The translations under genes were made by a program, and so were the position numbers. Below the pieces are notes generated by a model. The model saw only the letters and a program-made list of their open reading frames with translations. It was not told the DNA's origin and did not search any database. This document shows, piece by piece, positions 17,575 through 25,851 of a DNA stretch of 29,457 bases. The DNA is from Verrucomicrobia bacterium SCGC AAA164-M04 (lineage in GTDB: Bacteria > Verrucomicrobiota > Verrucomicrobiae > Verrucomicrobiales > Akkermansiaceae), in assembly GCA_000383735.1 (NCBI GenBank), contig KB912125.1, positions 1 through 29,457 on the forward strand, in the 5' to 3' direction. The stretch's first letter is position 1. Each line of letters opens with the position of its first letter.

Positions 17575-20363
17575 AGCTCCTAACTTCCCTTTTCGTCACC
17601 GCACTCACTCTCGGAGCATCAGCATCTATCACTAACGTTCGTGATATCTTTGAGCATTCTTGTGTCGAATGCCATAACGAGAAAAAGGATAAAGGGGGCC
17701 TTCGCATGGACCTCAAAGCAAACTTTTTCGAAGGCGGCGATTCCGGGTCCCCAGTCGACTTTAAAACGCCAGACCAATCCGAGCTCCTCCGGCGAGTTCT
17801 TCTAGCACATGACGATGATGAATTCATGCCACCTTCCTCAAAAAAGAAGGAGCGTAAGCCTCTAACGCAAGAAGAGATCGCCCGTCTCAAAAATTGGATC
17901 GTAAACGGCGCCAAATGGGATGAAAAAATCACCCTTCAGCATCGGGAAAGAAGCACGACCAAGGAAGATTATTCAAAGCCTGATCCAGATTTGGCCTCGA
18001 TCGCGGTTTACCCAACCTCCATCACTCTTGAAACGAAGCGTGACTTTCACCGCCTCATCATTCTCGCAACCGACAAGAATGCTGTTACTCGCAATGTTAC
18101 ATCCTCCGTTAAATTCACGATCGCCGATCCGTCACTGACTCGTATTGAGGGCTCAACCTTATTTCCAATCAAGGACGGTGCTACTACTGTAAATATCTCC
18201 TTCCGGGGTAAGGCACTTACCATTCCTGTCGTCATAAAAAACGCAGTGAAGGACCGCCGCGTAAGCTTCCAACAAGACGTTGTTCCTGTTTTCACTGCCG
18301 CTGGGTGTAACACCGGAGCGTGTCATGGTTCCGCACGGGGACAAGATGGATTCATGATCTCGCTTTTTGGCTATGATCCAAAAGGTGATTACCAACGTGT
18401 GACCCGAGAGTTTGCCGGACGCCGCATCAATCTCGCTCTTCCAGAAGAATCCCTCTTGCTCACCAAGACGATCGGCACAGTACCTCATACAGGCGGAAAG
18501 CTCTTCGAAAAAGACTCTCCTTTTTACTCAACTCTCCTCGAATGGATAAAAGATGGAGCAAACTATGACCCTGCCGAAATTGCGTTACCTGTCAAAATCG
18601 AGGTCGAGCCTAAAGAATTTCTTCTCGAAGGTTCGGGTAAAGACATTCCCTTAACAGTCAAAGCCACCTACTCCGATGGCACAGATCGCGACGTCTCTAC
18701 CCTCTCAAATTACACTTCTTCAAACGACAACTCTATTTCCGTCGATGCAAGTTCGGGAGTCACCAGTTCGAAAACTCAGGGCGAAGCATTCCTCATGGCC
18801 CGTTTTCACACTTTTACCGAGGGCTCCATGGCGATTGTCATCCCAGAAGGATTAAAATACACCCAACCAAAACTCAAGCAGTTCAACTATATCGATAAAC
18901 ATGTCCACGAGAAACTTCACAAGCTGCGGATTATCCCTTCCGAAATCTGCTCCGACGAGATCTTCATTCGACGTGTCTATCTCGACATAATCGGGCTTCT
19001 TCCAACTGAAAAGGAGTTGAAGGTTTTTGTCTCCGACACCAATCCAAAGAAGCGTGATAGATTAGTGGACGAACTTCTGGAGCGTAAGGACTTCACCGAA
19101 CTTTGGGTTATGAAGTGGGCCGAACTCCTTCAAATCCGAACCACCGGGAACAATAGCAACGATGTCACCTACAAATCTGCTCTTCTATGGTATGAGTGGC
19201 TCCGCGGCCAAATCGCCAACAACCGCCCTTTTAATGAAATTGTTCGTGAACTGCTCTCGGCAACTGGTGGTTCCTACGAGAGCCCGGCGACCAACTTCTT
19301 CAAATCAGAGCAAGATATCAAAAAACTCACCGAGAACGTCGCGCAAGTTTTTATGGGAACCAGGATTCAGTGCGCTCAGTGCCACAACCACCCATTTGAT
19401 CGCTGGACTATGGACGACTACTATGGTTTCGCTTCCTTTTTCACCCAAGTGAAACGCAAACGAGGAGAGGATCCAACTGACATGATCATTTATGACGGTG
19501 GAGGCGAGATCAAACACCCCGTCACTAACCAAAATGCAACTCCAACTTATCTAGGCGACGGCCCAGCTGAAATCAAAGGAACAACCCGGCGTAAAGCAGT
19601 GGCAGAGTGGTTGACCAAGCCCGGAAATACTTGGTTTGCTCGAAACGTATCTAACATTATTTGGTCTCACTTCTTCGGTATCGGTATTGTCGACCCCGTC
19701 GATGACGTCCGCATTTCAAATCCAGCAACAAACCCAGCTTTGCTCGAAGCACTCGGCAAAAAATTTACTGGGTATAACTTTGATATGAAAAAGCTAGTCC
19801 GTGACATCTGCACCTCACGCACTTATCAACTTTCGACTCAAGCTAACGAAACCAATAAAAGCGATGAAACAAATTTCTCAAAATCCCGAATTCGTAGACT
19901 CCGCGCCGAAGTTCTCCTCGATACCTTGGCTCAAGTGACGGACACCCCAAATAAATTTCGTGGCCTTCCACTTGGAGCGCGTGCCGTAAATATTGCGGAC
20001 GGGAATACATCCACCTACTTTCTGACAACATTTGGTCGCGCCACACGCAAGACCGTTTGCTCATGCGAAGTAAAAATGGAACCCAACCTTTCTCAGGCGC
20101 TCCACCTTCTCAATGGCGACTCCGTGCATAATCGCATCATTCGTGGAAAAGTGATCAACAAGATGATCAACGATAAGTCTCCACCTGAGGACATCGTGAG
20201 ATCTCTTTATCGCAAGACACTTTCCCGCGATCCAAACGAAGCCGAGGTCTCAAAGTTAAACCACACTCTTGCTAACGCGAAGGATCCAAAAGAAAAATCG
20301 GTTGTGCTTGAGGACATTTTCTGGGCTCTCCTCAACTCCAAGGAATATCTCTTCAACCACTGA
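17571..20363 (+). CDS. DUF1549/DUF1553 secreted multi-haem-type protein with Ig-like domains
   Basis: This is a 930-residue exported protein. A signal peptide (about 1-19) precedes a PSCyt1-like domain with CVECH at 31-35 and Met in FMPPSS near 86. An Ig-like (Big_2 type) segment covers about 143-223. A second cytochrome-like segment carries CNTGACH (246-252, CX4CH), then another Ig-like segment covers about 343-425. DUF1549 (about 440-650) contains CAQCH (601-605) in QCAQCHNHPFDRW. DUF1553 (about 690-925) contains the SNIIWSHFFGIGIV segment. Up to three c-type haem sites are thus possible. The family function is not established. The ATG overlaps the preceding stop, and the WD40 gene starts 13 bp after its stop. 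It has more domains than the PSD1 at 4740-6995, which lacks the Ig-like and second cytochrome parts. Confidence 0.9.
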   Translation: MKLLTSLFVTALTLGASASITNVRDIFEHSCVECHNEKKDKGGLRMDLKANFFEGGDSGSPVDFKTPDQSELLRRVLLAHDDDEFMPPSSKKKERKPLTQEEIARLKNWIVNGAKWDEKITLQHRERSTTKEDYSKPDPDLASIAVYPTSITLETKRDFHRLIILATDKNAVTRNVTSSVKFTIADPSLTRIEGSTLFPIKDGATTVNISFRGKALTIPVVIKNAVKDRRVSFQQDVVPVFTAAGCNTGACHGSARGQDGFMISLFGYDPKGDYQRVTREFAGRRINLALPEESLLLTKTIGTVPHTGGKLFEKDSPFYSTLLEWIKDGANYDPAEIALPVKIEVEPKEFLLEGSGKDIPLTVKATYSDGTDRDVSTLSNYTSSNDNSISVDASSGVTSSKTQGEAFLMARFHTFTEGSMAIVIPEGLKYTQPKLKQFNYIDKHVHEKLHKLRIIPSEICSDEIFIRRVYLDIIGLLPTEKELKVFVSDTNPKKRDRLVDELLERKDFTELWVMKWAELLQIRTTGNNSNDVTYKSALLWYEWLRGQIANNRPFNEIVRELLSATGGSYESPATNFFKSEQDIKKLTENVAQVFMGTRIQCAQCHNHPFDRWTMDDYYGFASFFTQVKRKRGEDPTDMIIYDGGGEIKHPVTNQNATPTYLGDGPAEIKGTTRRKAVAEWLTKPGNTWFARNVSNIIWSHFFGIGIVDPVDDVRISNPATNPALLEALGKKFTGYNFDMKKLVRDICTSRTYQLSTQANETNKSDETNFSKSRIRRLRAEVLLDTLAQVTDTPNKFRGLPLGARAVNIADGNTSTYFLTTFGRATRKTVCSCEVKMEPNLSQALHLLNGDSVHNRIIRGKVINKMINDKSPPEDIVRSLYRKTLSRDPNEAEVSKLNHTLANAKDPKEKSVVLEDIFWALLNSKEYLFNH

Positions 20364-20376
20364 TCCTCCGCTCTAG

Positions 20377-22746
20377 ATGTTCAAACCATCTCTCTCAATT
20401 TTCCTTGCCTCCGTGACCTTATCGGGCGCGGTAGATAAGATCACATATGACGATCACATCTTTCCGATCTTCGAATCGAAATGCCTAAATTGTCACAACC
20501 CCGACAAGAAGAAAGGTGACCTCGACCTTTCCACCTACACCGGGACCATGGCTGGAAGTTCGGGTGGAAAAATTGCGCTTTCCGGAGATGGTGGTTCTTC
20601 AAAACTATTTACCGTGACCGTTCATACTGAAGAACCAGTCATGCCACCCGAGGGCGATAAAATCGCGAAAAAGGATGCTGATCTCATCCGAACCTGGATC
20701 GATGGAGGACTTCTTGAGAACAAGGGGTCGAAAGCAAAAAAGCGGCCAAAACCAGCCTTCACTCTGGGATCAACCCCAACCGGGAAGCGACCAGAAGGCC
20801 CACCCCCAATGCCTCAGGATTTGCTTCTTGAACCGGTCGTCACACCAACACGATCAACCGTCGTTGCTGATATGGATTCCAGTCCCTGGGCTCCCCTCCT
20901 CGCAGTAACTGGACAAAAGCAAATTCTTCTCTATCACTCCGATACTCTCGAATTGATTGGCGTTCTTCCGTTTCCAAAAGGGAACCCTGAAACCATTTCC
21001 TTTCATCCTAGCGGTAAATATCTAATCGCCGGTGGTGGGATTGGTGGTAAATCAGGAACAACTGTCACCTGGGATATCACCGACGGTAAAGAGATGATGA
21101 CGATGGGCAAAGAATTCGATTCCGTGCTCGCTGCTGATCTTAGGGCCGACCTCGGAGGTATCGCACTCGGTGGACCTTCACGGCTCATCAAACTTTGGGA
21201 CACCCAAGAGGGCGAACCGCTCAAAAGTATTAAAAAGCATACCGATTGGGTCACGGCAATCGCCTACTCCCCAGACGGAGTCCTTCTTGCAACAGGTTGT
21301 CGTGGTAGCGGGGTTCAGGTTTGGGAGGCCGCAACCGGCAACGAATTTCATAGTCTCCGCGGTCACCAGAAAGCAATCGTAGATATCAAGTGGAGGTCCG
21401 ACTCAAATCTCGTGGCAACTGCCTCAGAGGACGGAACAATTCGTTTCTGGGACATGAATCAAGGCAAGGAGGTGAAGAGAGGCACAGCCTCTGGCGGCGG
21501 AATTCTGGCCCTCGACTACGCACGAAATGGCAAATTAATTTGCTCAACTCGCGACGGCCGCGTCAAACTTTGGAAGGCAGACCTCACCCTTGAAAAGCAA
21601 TCCCAACCATTCCCAGAAATGATAACTGAAGTCGCTTTCTCCCATGATGGCAACCGCTACTTCACGGCTGACTGGAATGGTCAGATCGAAGTCTGGAATA
21701 CATCAGATTTCCAAAAAGTTGGAGAACTCACTACAACGCCACCTTCAATTGAGGAACGTATTGTTTCGATCTCCGAAGACAAGAAGGCCATTGAAGCTGA
21801 GCTCGTCTTGCTCAAAGAAAAAAGCACGGCTTCCGACGTCGCATTGAAGGCCGGTCTCGCAAAACTCAAAACCCCTATTTCCACGATTTCAGTTCTAAAA
21901 AAGGAGTCCACCGGTTTTCAGCAGGAAGTCAGTGCGCTCTCCGGACGATTGGAGGAACTCGAGCTGATGGTTGAGACTAATCTTAAAGATCGTGACCAAA
22001 TCGCACAAAACACCAAAGAAACGACCCAACAAAAAATAAAAACTGAGCAAGAATGTTCAAAGCTAACTACCGAAAAACAAAAACTAGAACAAGAGCGTAT
22101 TGCAGCAGATCGAACCCTTGTGGCTGCCTCTCAGGATACGCTCAAAAAGCGGAAGGCCTCGGACAGAGACCTCCAAAACATCGAAAACAAGAATCTTTTG
22201 ATTGTAGCTGAGCAAATCGAAGACCTCGCAAAACAGATCGTTCAGCGATATGCTGAAAAATTAGCTAATCTCAATAAGCTCATTGTGACCCACACAGTCT
22301 CTATCGATAACCTGAATGCTGAAATACCTCAGCTCAATGCGCGAGCCGAGCAGCTCACCACCGAACATCAACAGCTCATCACGCAACGTTCTCAGGCAGC
22401 CAAAGACAAAGGCGCAAAGCTTGCTAAAATAAATGCCGCAAACACCGAAATTCTCACGATCGAAAAGCAACTTGAAGTTCTCAACAAGACTGTTCAAGAC
22501 CAAGAAAAGATCTCGGCAGCGGCAAAAGAAGTGATCACAAAGGCGATGGTTAAGAGATCTCAATTTGCTGGACGCCTCAAGAAGTGGAAGGCTGCTTCCA
22601 TCAATACGAGTCTGATTCAAGCCCGCTCCGAATTAGCGGCGCTAGCCTCACTTAACCAAGATGATCCATCTACCGCTCCTAAGTTTATCGCACACCAAAA
22701 AAAGTATGACGATTTATCTTTAAGATATCAGGCTGCTAAACAATAA
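20377..22746 (+). CDS. Cytochrome c-WD40-coiled-coil exported protein
   Basis: This 789-residue protein has a short signal peptide (about 1-18). A PSCyt1-like cytochrome c domain carries CLNCH at 36-40 and Met89 in VMPPEGD. A Lys/Pro-rich linker (about 117-150) leads to a WD40 propeller (about 155-455) with repeats ending LIKLWDT, GVQVWEA, TIRFWDM, RVKLWKA and QIEVWNT. A long Glu/Lys/Gln-rich coiled coil runs from about 456 to 785. It is the last gene of the operon, 13 bp after the DUF1553 gene. The haem domain suggests electron transfer and the propeller and coiled coil suggest an assembly platform (inference). Its stop is only 3 bp from the end of convergent rex, with no terminator between them. 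Confidence 0.9.
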   Translation: MFKPSLSIFLASVTLSGAVDKITYDDHIFPIFESKCLNCHNPDKKKGDLDLSTYTGTMAGSSGGKIALSGDGGSSKLFTVTVHTEEPVMPPEGDKIAKKDADLIRTWIDGGLLENKGSKAKKRPKPAFTLGSTPTGKRPEGPPPMPQDLLLEPVVTPTRSTVVADMDSSPWAPLLAVTGQKQILLYHSDTLELIGVLPFPKGNPETISFHPSGKYLIAGGGIGGKSGTTVTWDITDGKEMMTMGKEFDSVLAADLRADLGGIALGGPSRLIKLWDTQEGEPLKSIKKHTDWVTAIAYSPDGVLLATGCRGSGVQVWEAATGNEFHSLRGHQKAIVDIKWRSDSNLVATASEDGTIRFWDMNQGKEVKRGTASGGGILALDYARNGKLICSTRDGRVKLWKADLTLEKQSQPFPEMITEVAFSHDGNRYFTADWNGQIEVWNTSDFQKVGELTTTPPSIEERIVSISEDKKAIEAELVLLKEKSTASDVALKAGLAKLKTPISTISVLKKESTGFQQEVSALSGRLEELELMVETNLKDRDQIAQNTKETTQQKIKTEQECSKLTTEKQKLEQERIAADRTLVAASQDTLKKRKASDRDLQNIENKNLLIVAEQIEDLAKQIVQRYAEKLANLNKLIVTHTVSIDNLNAEIPQLNARAEQLTTEHQQLITQRSQAAKDKGAKLAKINAANTEILTIEKQLEVLNKTVQDQEKISAAAKEVITKAMVKRSQFAGRLKKWKAASINTSLIQARSELAALASLNQDDPSTAPKFIAHQKKYDDLSLRYQAAKQ

Positions 22747-22749
22747 CAT

Positions 22750-23409
22750 CTAGGAAATATCCGCTGCATCACCGCTAGACCGCCCATCATTTTTGGTGAA
22801 AAGACTGACCTGCTCTAACTCAAGAGCAAGATCAACACTGTTCACTGTGACCGAAGCAGGGACTTGAAGAACGGTCGGTGAAAAGCTCAGAATCCCTTGG
22901 ATTCCGGCATCGACTAATTCATTAGCGACTTCTTGAGCGTGCGCTGCAGGCACCGAAAGCACCGCCAGCTTGACCTTGTTTTCACTAATAAAAGTCGGCA
23001 TCTCATCAACATGATGGACTGGCACGTTAATTCCACGAAGAGTCACAGCTTCAGGAACAGTGTCAAATGCTGCAACTGGTTCAAACCCCTCTTTTTTAAA
23101 GCCATCATACCGGAGTAGCGCCGCTCCAAGATTACCAACCCCAACTAAAATCACCGGCTGTAGGTGCTCCCGGCCTAAGACCTCACGAATCGCCTCGGCA
23201 AGTTCAATAACTGGATATCCCAGCCCTCGGGTGCCAAAAGTTCCGAGATATCCTAAGTCGCGGCGAAGCTGGGCTGGATTCACACCAGCCGCCTTGGCTA
23301 GACTTGATGAACTCACGGTCTCAATCGAATTATCCTCCAATCGTCGTAGACAGCGATGGTAGATCGAGAGTCGATAGATGGTTTTTCCAGGAATCCTCGG
23401 CTTTTCCAC
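22750..23409 (-). CDS. rex: Redox-sensing transcriptional repressor Rex
   Basis: Rex is a dimeric repressor that binds NADH and leaves DNA when the NADH/NAD+ ratio rises. The 219-residue length is normal. The N-terminal winged helix (about 1-80) shows VNPAQLRRDLGYLGTFGTRGLGY, with the FGxRGxGY wing near 58-65. The Rossmann domain has GVGNLGAALLRY, with the glycine-rich loop at 90-95, and KLAVLSVPAAHAQ further on. The final helix (VNSVDLALELEQVSLF) matches the swapped C-terminal helix of the family. The start is a GTG at 23407-23409; the frame aligns with the family from there. It is convergent with the cytochrome operon and divergent from the 59-aa ORF. No perfect Rex box was found next to it. 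Confidence 0.95.
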   Translation of the reverse strand: MEKPRIPGKTIYRLSIYHRCLRRLEDNSIETVSSSSLAKAAGVNPAQLRRDLGYLGTFGTRGLGYPVIELAEAIREVLGREHLQPVILVGVGNLGAALLRYDGFKKEGFEPVAAFDTVPEAVTLRGINVPVHHVDEMPTFISENKVKLAVLSVPAAHAQEVANELVDAGIQGILSFSPTVLQVPASVTVNSVDLALELEQVSLFTKNDGRSSGDAADIS

Positions 23410-23460
23410 GGGGCGATTTTTCGTTTATCGCAAGCGAAAGTCAAGCGGATGGGATAAACA

Positions 23461-23640
23461 ATGTCTGATCAACCTCACCCACCCAAAACAGCTATATTTG
23501 ATAAATCTTTCTCACCCAGTGACTTCGAACCCAAAGAATATGACTTCAGTGAACCTCCCAATAACTTCTATCAACCAGCTAATCTAAAGGGTCTAGCCCT
23601 GATCCCCCCTTATAAAAAAGCCCATCAGCCCTCAGCCTAG
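23461..23640 (+). CDS. Unrecognised 59-residue Pro/Tyr/Phe-rich small protein
   Basis: The frame runs from ATG 23461 to TAG 23638-23640. The product begins MSDQPHPPKTAIFDKSFS, continues with FEPKEYDFSEPPNNF and ends YKKAHQPSA. It is hydrophilic, rich in Pro, Asp/Glu, Phe and Tyr, has no signal peptide or membrane segment, and is likely unstructured and cytoplasmic. It fills the gap between rex and ptsH, which would otherwise be about 320 bp without a gene. The only ribosome-binding hint is GGGAT just upstream. I recognise no family. A chance ORF is possible, but the composition looks coding. Confidence 0.45.
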   Translation: MSDQPHPPKTAIFDKSFSPSDFEPKEYDFSEPPNNFYQPANLKGLALIPPYKKAHQPSA

Positions 23641-23706
23641 CGATCGGCATCAAGAGATTTCATTGTGAAATATTTATCTTTGCGAGGGTGATTTCGGAAT
23701 ACAGAA

Positions 23707-23720
23707 TAGTGACGTCACTA
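23707..23720. promoter_or_regulatory. 14-bp perfect palindrome upstream of ptsH
   Basis: TAGTGACGTCACTA is a perfect palindrome ending 9 bp before the ptsH ATG at 23730. It could be an operator or an mRNA element near the start codon. A palindrome of this length is expected once or twice in a window this size by chance, so only the position makes it notable. Confidence 0.3.
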
Positions 23721-23729
23721 GACGTATTT

Positions 23730-24005
23730 ATGCCCTGTAAAGATTTCACTATCACCAATCAACTTGGAATCCATGCCCGGCCCGCCGCGCAATTCGTTAA
23801 AATCGCGAACAGTTTTCCATGCGATATTCGCGTGGAGAAGGACGACGATGAGGTCGATGGGAAAAGTATTCTTGGGCTGATGATGCTAGCTGCGGGGCAT
23901 GGTTCAGTGATCTCCATAACCACTGAAGGTGGCCAAGAGGCCGAGGCTCTTACTGCTCTCGGGGATTTAATCGAAAGAGATTTTGAGGAAAACGCAACGG
24001 CTTAG
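23730..24005 (+). CDS. ptsH: Phosphocarrier protein HPr
   Basis: HPr accepts phosphate from enzyme I on a histidine and passes it to EIIA proteins. Starting at ATG 23730 (91 residues) puts the active histidine at exactly position 15 (LGIHARPAA) and the regulatory serine at exactly position 46 (DGKSILGLM), the canonical numbering. A longer start at GTG 23688 would add 14 residues and is less likely. The intact Ser46 motif means it could be a substrate of HPr kinase/phosphorylase, although no hprK lies in the window. ptsI follows 69 bp downstream. Confidence 0.93.
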   Translation: MPCKDFTITNQLGIHARPAAQFVKIANSFPCDIRVEKDDDEVDGKSILGLMMLAAGHGSVISITTEGGQEAEALTALGDLIERDFEENATA

Positions 24006-24074
24006 AGTCAGCCTCCCTCCCGTTTGCTTGTGATTGACCGAACGAGTTGAACTCGTCAGGCTCCTCAGCAGTAA

Positions 24075-25841
24075 ATGGCGGAAGAATCACCAAAAGAGAG
24101 AATATTTTGCGGCACCCCTGCGTCCCGTGGAATCGCTTTTGGTCCAGTTCATGTCTCCGCCCGAGGTTTTTCCGCCCCAAATGTTTACGAGATTCCGGAA
24201 GATGAGCTCCAACCCGAAAAGGAGCGGCTCGCAACGGCCTTTGATATCACGAGACAACAGCTGGCCAGCCTGAAAAATAAGATCGATGAGGTCGCTGGTG
24301 GTGATGAGGGATTGGTTTTCGAAGCGCACGGCATGGTTCTCGACGATCCAAGCCTGCAAAAGAAAGTTGAGCTCGCCATTGAAAATCGAAAGCAAAATGC
24401 CGAGTATTGTTTTTATGCAGTGATGCAGACAGTCCTTGAGGCTATGCGCCGCATCTCTGACCCCTACCTCCGCGAAAGAACAATCGACATCGAAGATGTC
24501 TCACAGCGAGTGCTTAGAAATTTCGAAGCCGCCACCAATGTCGTCGGCCTAGATCACCAGCACCTATTCGCCGCTTATGATTTAACCCCGTCGGACACTG
24601 CATCAATAGACCGCAGCAAATTGCTTGGTTTCGTAACGGAGGAAGGGAGCGCGAATTCGCACACTGCAATTCTTGCACGAGCCTTGGGCATTCCCGCGAT
24701 TGTTGGACTAGGAAAGGTGATTGTTGAAATCACGGCTCTCGCCCCCGCCATTGTAGATGGATACAGCGGAAAGTTTATCGTGCATCCTTCGGAGGAAACC
24801 ACCCGCCATTATCGTTCCCTCGCTAATCGAAAGCGGGAGCAACGCAAAGCACTCGAGGCGCTTCGCGATCAGGAAAGCACGACCAAGGACGGCCGACATA
24901 TCACCCTTTCGGCAAATATCGAATTCACTCACGAACTCGATCTTGTTCAAGACAACCGAGCGGAAGGCGTCGGTCTGTTTCGAACTGAATTTTTCCTCCT
25001 CGAAACCGGATACTCCCCCACTGAAGAGGACCAAACGGAAATCTATATCGAGCTGGCAAAACGAACAGGGTCCCAGCCTGCAATCATTCGCACACTCGAC
25101 TCCGGGGGAGACAAGCTCTCGACCGAACCTCTCATTGAACCCGAACCCAACCCATTCCTAGGTTGGCGGGGCATTCGGGTCTCACTGGATCGGCCTGACT
25201 TTTTCAAAGAGCAACTTCGAGCCATTCTTCGCGCGAGTGCTCACGGTAAAATCGGCATGATGTTCCCTTTTATTTCTGGCGTTAGCGAGACTCGACGTTG
25301 TCAGACCCTTGTCAAAGAGTGCATGGCCGAACTGGAGGCCGAAGGCAGCAAGTTCGATGCCAATCTCGAAATTGGAGCGATGATCGAAATTCCATCTGCT
25401 GTTCTCGTAGCAGATGAGATCGCCCAAGAGGTCGATTTTTTCTCGATTGGAACGAATGATTTGATCCAATACACCGTTGCGGTCGACCGTATCAACAATC
25501 GCGTTGCCAAGCTTTACCGCTCCACCCACCCCGCCGTCATTCGAATGATCAAGATGACCACTGACGCAGCTTCTCGTGCCGATATCTGGACTGGAATTTG
25601 CGGGGAAATGGCGGCAGATCTGAGTCTTATCCCTTTACTTGTGGGGCTTGGTATAGACGAGCTCTCGGTCGGACCTCATGAGATCGCTCCTGTCCGAAAG
25701 GCTCTCTTATCCCTAGATTTTGCTGAATGTAAGACACTCGCCGAGGAAGCCCTCGCAATGCCAACCAGTGCCGAGATTTACCACCTCAGTCACGAAGCTG
25801 CACGAGCCGCGTATCCTGACTTAATCGACGATAATGGGTGA
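24075..25841 (+). CDS. ptsI: PTS enzyme I (phosphoenolpyruvate-protein phosphotransferase)
   Basis: Enzyme I autophosphorylates with PEP and phosphorylates HPr. The product is 588 residues (E. coli 575). The N-terminal domain carries the phospho-histidine motif NSHTAILARALGIPAIVG with His196. The PEP-binding barrel shows GVGLFRTEFF (about 298-307), RTLDSGGDK, NPFLGWRGIR (about 359-368), the EIPSAV and FFSIGTNDLIQY segments (about 438-466) and the catalytic Cys509 in GICGEMAAD. All expected active-site residues seem present. It has no strong Shine-Dalgarno. No EIIA, EIIB or EIIC gene is in the window, so HPr/EI here may serve a regulatory phosphorelay or distant permeases (inference). It is convergent with the Rrf2 gene, 10 bp apart. 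Confidence 0.95.
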   Translation: MAEESPKERIFCGTPASRGIAFGPVHVSARGFSAPNVYEIPEDELQPEKERLATAFDITRQQLASLKNKIDEVAGGDEGLVFEAHGMVLDDPSLQKKVELAIENRKQNAEYCFYAVMQTVLEAMRRISDPYLRERTIDIEDVSQRVLRNFEAATNVVGLDHQHLFAAYDLTPSDTASIDRSKLLGFVTEEGSANSHTAILARALGIPAIVGLGKVIVEITALAPAIVDGYSGKFIVHPSEETTRHYRSLANRKREQRKALEALRDQESTTKDGRHITLSANIEFTHELDLVQDNRAEGVGLFRTEFFLLETGYSPTEEDQTEIYIELAKRTGSQPAIIRTLDSGGDKLSTEPLIEPEPNPFLGWRGIRVSLDRPDFFKEQLRAILRASAHGKIGMMFPFISGVSETRRCQTLVKECMAELEAEGSKFDANLEIGAMIEIPSAVLVADEIAQEVDFFSIGTNDLIQYTVAVDRINNRVAKLYRSTHPAVIRMIKMTTDAASRADIWTGICGEMAADLSLIPLLVGLGIDELSVGPHEIAPVRKALLSLDFAECKTLAEEALAMPTSAEIYHLSHEAARAAYPDLIDDNG

Positions 25842-25851
25842 AATTTTCTTA

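Noticed and set aside
23663..23680. TTGTGAAATATTT, resembling the left half of a Rex operator, upstream of ptsH
   Set aside because: Only the left 7-bp half matches TTGTGAA-N4-TTCACAA; the right half has 3 of 7. A 7-mer is expected several times by chance in this window.
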